From: an uncultured Lachnospiraceae bacterium
GTDB taxonomy: Bacteria; Bacillota; Clostridia; Lachnospirales; Lachnospiraceae
Direction: 5' to 3'
Assembly (NCBI GenBank): GCA_902798585.1
Contig: CADBXF010000019.1
Location: 1 to 37,551, forward strand
DNA: 37,551 nucleotides
Below, one piece after another: positions 32,211 through 37,551 of the stretch. The notes below the pieces were generated by a model. That model searched no databases. It saw nothing but the letters and a program-made list of their open reading frames with translations, and was not told the DNA's origin. The translations under genes and the position numbers were made by a program. The stretch's first letter is position 1, and every line of letters starts with the position of its first letter.

Positions 32211-32639
32211 TCAAAGGGCCGTGTCATCAAACGCATACGGAAGAATCTCCCGAAGCGTTTTCTTCTCATACCGGAAGCCTTCTCCGTCCCGGCCGGTAGC
32301 CCACACTACCGTAAACTTCCCGGCATCGACGAACTCCGAGAGCGCCTGCCGACAGATTCCGCACGGCGGACAGGGCGCCGTATCGCCGTCCTTCGGTCCT
32401 CCTACAACGGCAATCGCCGTAAAATCGCCCTTTCGTCTCCCGTCGGCAACGGCGGAAAAAAGCGCCGTTCTCTCCGCGCAGTTGGTCGCTCCGTAGGACG
32501 CATTTTCGATGTTGCACCCGCGGTAAATCGCGCCGTCCTTCGCCAGCAGCGCAGCTCCGACGGCAAATTTCGAATACGGGCAGTAACTGTTCTCCCGCGC
32601 CGCTGCCGCCTCCTTAAGCAAGTTCTGATAGTCCGTCAT
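32211..32639 (-). CDS. cdd: Cytidine deaminase
   Basis: Cdd deaminates cytidine and deoxycytidine to uridine forms in pyrimidine salvage. The 142-residue product has the zinc-dependent deaminase motifs: CAERTAL (C54, catalytic E56) and PCPPCGICRQ (C90, C93). It also has YCPYSKFAVGAALL and GCNIENASYG, typical of the short tetrameric class. AAAGG lies 10 bases before the ATG. It lies 29 bases after the metallo-beta-lactamase lipoprotein gene. A run of seven A (T on the minus strand) at 32169-32175 may mark its transcript end, but no convincing stem precedes it. Confidence 0.96.
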   Translation of the reverse strand: MTDYQNLLKEAAAARENSYCPYSKFAVGAALLAKDGAIYRGCNIENASYGATNCAERTALFSAVADGRRKGDFTAIAVVGGPKDGDTAPCPPCGICRQALSEFVDAGKFTVVWATGRDGEGFRYEKKTLREILPYAFDDTAL

Positions 32640-32668
32640 GAAAACCGCCTTTCTCTGCCCGCAAAATG

Positions 32669-33592
32669 CTATTCCGCACTTTGATTACAGGTCAGACTTC
32701 TGCCGTCCGTGGAAAATACAATCGTTCCGTCCCGGTCCGTCCGGTAGGTCGTGACATGAAAATCGTCAAGAAGCGAGAGCACCTTGTTGGAAGGCTCGCC
32801 GTCCTCGTCGCCCTCCTCGGTCTCGCCGCAGCAAATCACCGCATACCCCGGCTGCACGGACTTCAAAAACTTCTTGTTCGTCGCATCGCTCTTCCCGTGG
32901 TGGCCGGTCTTGAGAACATCGGAGCGAATCAGCAGGGACGAATCCACCAATTCCTTCTCCGTCGTGGAGAGCGCATCGCCCATGAGCAGAAAACTCCGCT
33001 CGCCGTAGGCAAGCCGCATCGCGATGGAGGCGTCATTGTCCGAGCCCTCCCTGAGCGCCTTCGGTCCCGGCGCAAGAATCTGAAACTCCGCCCCGCCGAG
33101 CGCATATTTTGCGCCGACCGTCGGAGAAACGCACGGGAGCGCCTTCTGCCGAATCGCGGAAATCATATCCTCGTACAAATCCGACTTTTCCTTCTTCGGA
33201 GAAATCAAAACCGTTCCTACGGAAAATTCGCGAATCACATCCGCCATTCCGCCGACATGATCCTTGTCCCCGTGAGTGAGCACTACATACGAAAGCCGGG
33301 AAATGCCCTGCCCTTTGATGTAGGCAATCACCTCTTCTGCGTTTTTCTTATAACCGGCATCAATCAGCATCGCCTCGCCGTCCGCAATCACCAGAATCGC
33401 ATCCGCCTTGCCGAGTGATAAAATGTGTACCTCGCAGCCGCTCTTCGCCGGCTCCCCGGTCGGGGACGGCGACAGCGTCGGCGTTCCGTTGCCCGAACTG
33501 TTGCCGGAATTCGTATCGCACGCGCACAAAAGCATCGCGCACAAAAGCGCCGCTAGTGCCGGCAGCCATATTGCTTTCTTAAAAATCTCCAT
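32669..33592 (-). CDS. Metallo-beta-lactamase-fold lipoprotein (ComEC C-terminal-like)
   Basis: The product has 307 residues. A lipoprotein signal ends in LLCAC with C25 as the lipidated residue. A Ser/Thr/Pro-rich linker (about 27-50) follows, then a metallo-beta-lactamase domain. The metal motif is THGDKDHVGG (H107, D109, D111, H112), with later LMGDALSTTEKEL and KTGHHGKSDA. The layout SLGKADAILV, LIDAGYKK and HHGKSDA matches the hydrolase domain of ComEC/Rec2-type proteins, here as a separate anchored protein. It probably cleaves a phosphoester, perhaps DNA or a nucleotide, outside the membrane; this is inferred. GGAG lies 7 bases before the ATG. It sits between sufB-like and cdd. Confidence 0.87.
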   Translation of the reverse strand: MEIFKKAIWLPALAALLCAMLLCACDTNSGNSSGNGTPTLSPSPTGEPAKSGCEVHILSLGKADAILVIADGEAMLIDAGYKKNAEEVIAYIKGQGISRLSYVVLTHGDKDHVGGMADVIREFSVGTVLISPKKEKSDLYEDMISAIRQKALPCVSPTVGAKYALGGAEFQILAPGPKALREGSDNDASIAMRLAYGERSFLLMGDALSTTEKELVDSSLLIRSDVLKTGHHGKSDATNKKFLKSVQPGYAVICCGETEEGDEDGEPSNKVLSLLDDFHVTTYRTDRDGTIVFSTDGRSLTCNQSAE

Positions 33593-33646
33593 ACTTTCTC
33601 CGTCCGGATTCCATGCTCCGTTTCCCAGCGGACATCCGCCGTAAAA

Positions 33647-34564
33647 TCATTTCAGGAACCCGGAAATAATCTGCTTCTCGGCCTCTTCCTCCGTGAGTCC
33701 GAGCGTCATCAACTTGATAATCTGATCCCCCGCAATCTTGCCGATGGCAGCCTCGTGAATCAGGGCCGCATCGAGATGGTTGGCCGTGAGCATCGGAGCG
33801 GCTGCAACCGAACCGTTGTCCATGAGAATCGCGTCGCACTCGGAGTGCCCTTTACAGCGGTTATTGCCGTTGATGTTCGAGAAAAACTCCTGCTTCGAAT
33901 CCCCCTTGGCAACCGAGCGGGATACAAGATCGACCGAGCTGTCCTCGCCGTTGATATCCACCGTAAAATCCGTCTTTGCATACTGATTGTCATGCGTCAT
34001 GATTTTTTCGCGAATCACCAGGCTCGCGCGGTCGCCCACGGTCGCCTTCGTGGTGCGCACCGTGGAATCCACGCCTTCAATCTGCACGGTGTCCATCTCC
34101 AGCGTGCTGCCCTCGTCGAGGTATACCACGGTCTGCGGGTTGAGAATCCTCTCGCCGGTCCCCTCGCCGCTGCCGTAATGCTTCTCCACATAGCGCACAC
34201 GCGCATTTTTCGCGAGATGGAAGGTGTGAATACCGTCGTGCTCGGACTTCTTATCGCCCGCGTTGTGAATTCCGCACCCCGCGACAATCGTCACATCGGC
34301 GTCTTCGCCGACATAAAAATCATTGTATACGCACTCCTGCAGACCGGTCTGCGAAATCACAACCGGAATGTGAACGCTCTCCTTCTTCGTGCCGGGCTTG
34401 ATGATAATGTCGATACCGGGTTTGTCGGACTTCGTGATGATGTCGATATGCTCGGTCACATTGCGCCCTGCGCTCTCGCCGTTCACGCGGAAATTATAGG
34501 CGCCCTGCGGCACCTCATGCAGATCCGCAATCTGTTCAAACAATCTCTTCTGAATCTCGTCCAT
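33647..34564 (-). CDS. SufB/SufD-like Fe-S assembly scaffold (short form)
   Basis: The product has 305 residues, well short of SufB (about 470), and is essentially the beta-helix core. The C-terminal SufBD signature is present: HSECDAILMDNGSVAAAPML and LIHEAAIGKIAGDQIIKLMTLGLTEEEAE. It has no SufB N-terminal domain. Such proteins pair with SufC alone in many anaerobes (the minimal 'SMS' type, SmsCB). The start is 2 bases after the sufC stop, so the two are coupled. It assembles iron-sulfur clusters with the ATPase. No cysteine desulfurase, SufU or SufE gene is nearby. Confidence 0.9.
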   Translation of the reverse strand: MDEIQKRLFEQIADLHEVPQGAYNFRVNGESAGRNVTEHIDIITKSDKPGIDIIIKPGTKKESVHIPVVISQTGLQECVYNDFYVGEDADVTIVAGCGIHNAGDKKSEHDGIHTFHLAKNARVRYVEKHYGSGEGTGERILNPQTVVYLDEGSTLEMDTVQIEGVDSTVRTTKATVGDRASLVIREKIMTHDNQYAKTDFTVDINGEDSSVDLVSRSVAKGDSKQEFFSNINGNNRCKGHSECDAILMDNGSVAAAPMLTANHLDAALIHEAAIGKIAGDQIIKLMTLGLTEEEAEKQIISGFLK

Positions 34565-34566
34565 GC

Positions 34567-35328
34567 TTACCTACCGTCCTTTCCGTAGGCCGACAGTCCT
34601 TCGGCGTCCGCATGATACAGGCATCCGAGGGAGTCGCTCAAAATCTTCGGAAGCAAATCCTCGCTGGCCGCCTGCTCCAAAACTTCACCGCCGGCTATCA
34701 CGACGATGCGGTCCGCGATATTCAAAATACGCTCCTGATGGCTGATGACGACAACCGAGCCGTCCATCTCCTTGTGAAGACGGTCGAAAATGCGAATCAG
34801 ATTCTGAAAGCTCCACAGATCGATACCCGCCTCAGGCTCGTCGAACACGGAAAATTGCGGTTTTCTCGCCAAGATAGTCGCAATCTCGATACGCTTCAGC
34901 TCTCCGCCCGACAGACTGGCATTCACCTCGCGATTGACATAATCGCGCGCGCACAAGCCGACTTCCGAGAGATACTGGCACGCCTCGGAGGTCGTCAGAT
35001 CACTGCCGTACGACAGCTTCAAAAGGTCCTTCACGGTAATTCCTTTAAAGCGGACCGGCATCTGAAATGCAAAGCCGATTCCCTTCTTTGCGCGCTCGTA
35101 AATGGAGAGGTTTGTGATATCCTCCCCGTTATACAAAATCGTTCCCGTCGTGGGCTTCTCGATTCCCATAATCAGGCGGGCAAGCGTGGATTTGCCGCCG
35201 CCGTTCGGACCCGTGATGGCTACAAACTCGCGGTCCTCTATCTTCAGGCTGACATTTTTAATAATCTCTTTCGTCGAACCGTCGTTGTCATCCGACACCG
35301 AAAATCCGACCTGCCTCATCTCAAGCAT
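34567..35328 (-). CDS. sufC: Fe-S assembly ABC-type ATPase SufC
   Basis: This soluble ABC ATPase of 253 residues energises the SufB/D scaffold. Motifs are Walker A GPNGGGKST (40-48), the Q-loop FAFQMPVRFKGITV, signature LSGGELKR (139-146), Walker B with DEPEAGID (163-170), and switch His in VISHQERI. The DEPEAGID form is typical of SufC. AAAGGA lies 7 bases before the ATG. It is first in the sufC-sufB-like-lipoprotein-cdd run and is read from the promoter at 35394. Confidence 0.94.
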   Translation of the reverse strand: MLEMRQVGFSVSDDNDGSTKEIIKNVSLKIEDREFVAITGPNGGGKSTLARLIMGIEKPTTGTILYNGEDITNLSIYERAKKGIGFAFQMPVRFKGITVKDLLKLSYGSDLTTSEACQYLSEVGLCARDYVNREVNASLSGGELKRIEIATILARKPQFSVFDEPEAGIDLWSFQNLIRIFDRLHKEMDGSVVVISHQERILNIADRIVVIAGGEVLEQAASEDLLPKILSDSLGCLYHADAEGLSAYGKDGR

Positions 35329-35393
35329 AGTATTTCCTTTCTCTGTCCGCAGGCGGGCTCGTCTGCGCCGTCTCGTCTCGCGGACACGCCTGC

Positions 35394-35422
35394 ATTATAC
35401 CACAGAATCCCCCCAAGGGAAA
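35394..35422 (-). promoter_or_regulatory. Promoter of the suf operon
   Basis: TATAAT (35394-35399) on the minus strand is preceded by TGG (extended -10). The hexamer 17 bases upstream is TTTCCC, a poor -35. No recognisable Rrf2/IscR-type dyad was found. Confidence 0.65.
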
Positions 35423-35488
35423 GAAGCCATTTGTGAATTCTTTCCGAACCGCCCGGAGGCCTTTGCTTCCCTGCGCGCGAAAAATGTT

Positions 35489-35517
35489 TTGCTTTTTGCG
35501 GTGCTCTCCTGTATAAT
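35489..35517 (+). promoter_or_regulatory. Promoter of the CNNM/CorC gene
   Basis: TTGCTT (35489-35494) and a perfect TATAAT (35512-35517) are 17 bases apart. Unlike the other promoters here it has no TGn at the correct spacing. Confidence 0.85.
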
Positions 35518-35587
35518 ATTTCCTGATATCAAAAACCATGCCCGCAACCGCGGGACATTTTGCGATTATAAGGAGTGTGATTTTTCT

Positions 35588-36874
35588 TTGGATCCTGCCT
35601 CACGAATACAATTGGCAATCATCCTGATTCTTTTGTTTTTATCCGCGTTCTTCTCCTCTGCCGAGACAGCGCTTATGTCTGTCAACCGCATGAAGATGCG
35701 AAGCCTCGCGGAGTCCCGTTCCCGCGCCCGTCGCGTTCTCCGGCTTCTCGACAATCAGTCCAAGCTGCTCACGGCTATTCTCATCGGCAACAATATCGTC
35801 AACCTCTCGGCATCCGCGCTCACTTCGGTGTTTGCTCAGCATCTCTGGGGTAAAATCTACCTCTCGGTTGCCACGGGCGTCTTAACGCTCGTCGTCATCA
35901 TTTTCGGCGAGATTCTTCCGAAGACGATTGCCGCTTCCTACAGCGAGCGCATCGCCATGGTTTACGAGCCGGTGATTACGGCGTACACCTGGATTATGAC
36001 GCCGTTCATTTTCTTAATCAACGGCTTCTCGAATCTCCTGCTTCGCATTTTCCGCATCGACCCGAACCGCCGTCAGGCCATCACCGAGGATGAGCTTCTG
36101 ACCGTTGTCGAGGTCAGCCACGAGGACGGTGTTTTGGAGAACGATGAAAAAGAGATGATCAACAATGTGGTTGATTTCGGCGACTCTCTCGCCAAAGATG
36201 TCATGGTTCCCCGGATCGATGTCGATTTTGCATCGGTCGACATGACCTACGACGAGGTTGTCACGGCATTTCGCGCAAACAATTACTCCCGGCTTCCGGT
36301 CTATGAGACATCCCCGGACAATGTCGTGGGTATTCTCTTCTTAAAGGACCTCTTCCACTACGACGGAACCCGCAGGGCATTTGACATACGAAGCCTGATG
36401 CGCAAACCGTTCTTCACCTACGAGTTCAAGAAGACGGCCGATCTGCTCACGGAGCTCCGCAGAGAATCGGTGACCATCGCGGTCGTCTTGGATGAATACG
36501 GCTCCACCGCCGGTATCATCACGCTCGAGGATCTTTTGGAGGAGATTGTCGGTGAGATTCGCGATGAGTACGACGCCGATGAGCAGGACCCGATTGTCCG
36601 CATCTCCGACACCGAATTTCTCATCGACGGAACCGCCAAGCTCGACGAGGTCGGCGACGCCACCGGGCTTGTGCTTGCCTCCGACGATTACGATTCCATT
36701 GCCGGCCACATATACCAGCTGCTGGAACACATCCCGACGGAGGGCGAGTCGGTCACGGACGAAAACGGCGTAACCTATGTTGTGGAGGCTGTCGACAAAA
36801 ACCGTATCGACAAGGTGCGCCTAACGCTTCCCGAACCGCCCGCGGCGGAACCGTCCCGCGAAATCCCGGAATAA
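35588..36874 (+). CDS. CNNM/CorC (HlyC) family membrane protein, TTG start
   Basis: The product has 428 residues. The N-terminal CNNM/DUF21 domain (1-190) has several membrane helices and the motifs FLSAFFSSAETALMSVN and GEILPKTIAA. Two CBS domains (about 205-330), starting VMVPRIDVDFAS, and a C-terminal CorC/HlyC domain (about 345-420) follow. The family is linked to Mg2+ or Co2+ export and resistance. I chose TTG at 35588 because AGGAG lies 12 bases upstream, the promoter at 35489 fits, and no in-frame ATG precedes the first helix. The frame reaches back to 35102, but that part is antisense to sufC. It is monocistronic. Confidence 0.9.
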   Translation: MDPASRIQLAIILILLFLSAFFSSAETALMSVNRMKMRSLAESRSRARRVLRLLDNQSKLLTAILIGNNIVNLSASALTSVFAQHLWGKIYLSVATGVLTLVVIIFGEILPKTIAASYSERIAMVYEPVITAYTWIMTPFIFLINGFSNLLLRIFRIDPNRRQAITEDELLTVVEVSHEDGVLENDEKEMINNVVDFGDSLAKDVMVPRIDVDFASVDMTYDEVVTAFRANNYSRLPVYETSPDNVVGILFLKDLFHYDGTRRAFDIRSLMRKPFFTYEFKKTADLLTELRRESVTIAVVLDEYGSTAGIITLEDLLEEIVGEIRDEYDADEQDPIVRISDTEFLIDGTAKLDEVGDATGLVLASDDYDSIAGHIYQLLEHIPTEGESVTDENGVTYVVEAVDKNRIDKVRLTLPEPPAAEPSREIPE

Positions 36875-36882
36875 CCGGGAAA

Positions 36883-36916
36883 CTCCGCGATACGCGGGAT
36901 ATCCCGAGACGCGGAG
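36883..36916. repeat. Nested inverted repeat after the CorC gene
   Basis: The outer arms are CTCCGCG (36883-36889) and CGCGGAG (36910-36916). Inside lies the perfect palindrome CGGGATATCCCG (36895-36906). No T-run follows. It precedes the true terminator by about 35 bases. Confidence 0.5.
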
Positions 36917-36950
36917 ACTTCATAACGAACTGTACAGCGAACAGCATGAC

Positions 36951-36986
36951 AAAAGCACCGGAGGCCCCCCTGTCTCCGGTGCTTTT
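36951..36986. terminator. Symmetrical bidirectional terminator
   Basis: AAAAGCACCGGAG (36951-36963) and CTCCGGTGCTTTT (36974-36986) are perfect 13-base arms. Both strands end in TTTT, so it serves the CorC gene and the convergent gene at the right edge. Confidence 0.93.
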
Positions 36987-37026
36987 ATCTGTATATAATA
37001 CCTTCCCCCCTGATTAACAAGCGCTT

Positions 37027-37551
37027 TTATTTTCCGGCAAACTGCTGCGTGAGTTCACGGTCGACCTTGATCAGGTAAATCGGCAACCCGGTCGCTTTGT
37101 CGGTAAGCTCCTTCTCCACTTCTCCGAGCGATTTCCAGGTGTCGATGTTCACATTGATCTTCTTGCACCGCTTGCCCTCAATGACCATGGTGTCCTCTGC
37201 GGCAATCGAACCGTTCTGTAATGCCTTGTCATCGACGGCGTAATATCCGTCCACGCGCTCGCACAAGCCGATGAACACATAGGAGACATCATACTTCTCC
37301 ACGAGCTCGCTGACCGTCTTTTTGTCTGTCGAGGTGTACATCGTGATGACATCGTTGTGGCGATCCTGCACAACCTTCGGATACTCGGAAATGTCACTCG
37401 TGCTGTTCCAGAGCCACTCGTGCGTCTGCCATCCGAGAACCGTCGGCATACCGGTAAATGCGGAAACGCGGTTGAAGTATGTATAACTGAGACCGGGCAT
37501 CTCCAGAATCGTGCATTGCCCGTCAATCTCATTGTTGATGCTGTCGATAAT
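37027..37551 (-). CDS. C-terminal part of a DUF2298-like membrane protein (partial)
   Basis: The frame runs off the right edge, so only the last 174 residues are seen. LEMPGLSYTYFNRVSAFTGMPTVLGWQTHEWLWNST, followed by ITMYTSTDKKTVSELVEKYDVSYVFIGLCERVDG, matches the pattern at the C-terminus of DUF2298 (YYY-motif) proteins. These are large multi-pass membrane proteins resembling glycosyltransferases of the GT-C type, of unknown substrate. The visible part would be the extracytoplasmic domain. It converges with the CorC gene across a bidirectional terminator. Confidence 0.65.
   Translation of the reverse strand: MIDSINNEIDGQCTILEMPGLSYTYFNRVSAFTGMPTVLGWQTHEWLWNSTSDISEYPKVVQDRHNDVITMYTSTDKKTVSELVEKYDVSYVFIGLCERVDGYYAVDDKALQNGSIAAEDTMVIEGKRCKKINVNIDTWKSLGEVEKELTDKATGLPIYLIKVDRELTQQFAGK

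Noticed and set aside
35102..35587. Upstream part of the CorC frame as coding
   Set aside because: It is antisense to sufC, precedes the promoter, and has no family similarity before the first membrane helix.
1..37551. CRISPR arrays, insertion sequences, prophage or integration sites
   Set aside because: No regularly spaced direct repeats, transposase, integrase or tRNA-end duplication was seen. The only DNA-level repetition is the MORN coding repeats.

Overview
The window is a stretch of chromosome from a Gram-positive, low-oxygen Firmicute of the class Clostridia, most like Lachnospiraceae by gene order and protein sequence, but fairly GC-rich, with C- or G-ending codons in most genes. Evidence for this assignment is the dgt-dnaG-rpoD-trmK run, the cysS-mrnC-rlmB run, the two-gene Suf system, strong AGGAGG-type ribosome binding sites and sigma-A-type promoters. 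Almost all of it is core genome. I see no phage, insertion sequence, CRISPR array or rRNA.

Layout, left to right. (1) Positions 1-254: the 3' end of a + strand gene resembling the C-terminus of a GH29 alpha-L-fucosidase, colliding tail to tail with the next block. (2) 170-6753, minus strand: dgt, dnaG, rpoD, trmK and a TGS-domain nucleoside kinase, read from one good promoter at 6786-6814. (3) 6938-10170, plus strand: an FHA domain fused to a SEDS (RodA/FtsW) glycan polymerase, overlapping by 4 bases a class B penicillin-binding protein. This is a cell-wall synthesis pair, divergent from block 2. (4) 10301-12829, minus: lemA and two paralogous DUF3137 membrane proteins. (5) 12909-15980, minus: an aminotransferase, a HisC-like aminotransferase and queH. 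(6) 16129-18639, plus: a CbbX/SpoVK-type AAA+ protein that appears to carry a second, degenerate AAA+ domain, and a YbjN-like partner. (7) 18727-23148, minus: a lipoprotein with an HExxH metalloprotease motif and a 16-or-so-repeat MORN protein with an N-terminal zinc ribbon.

(8) 23357-30698, minus: ispF, tex, pyridoxamine kinase, cysS, mrnC, rlmB and trmO, followed by tRNA-Thr(GGT), which is the type of tRNA that TrmO modifies. (9) 30966-31939, plus: a membrane-anchored barnase-type ribonuclease and its barstar inhibitor. (10) 32023-35328, minus: sufC, a SufB/SufD-like scaffold, a metallo-beta-lactamase-fold lipoprotein, cytidine deaminase and tRNA-Met(CAT). (11) 35588-36874, plus: a CNNM/CorC-type membrane protein starting with TTG. 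(12) 37027 to the right edge, minus: the C-terminal part of a DUF2298-like membrane protein.

The observations I rate highest are: a Sel1-like repeat occupying the linker of the DNA primase; the tandem AAA+ protein with a dead first P-loop and a YbjN partner; trmO lying directly upstream of a tRNA-Thr(GGT) gene; a membrane-tethered barnase with a dyad at its transcription start; a CxxC-x5-CxxC tail on IspF; and the near-universal TGn extended -10 element in the promoters found here. All calls come from reading the sequence. No database search was run.
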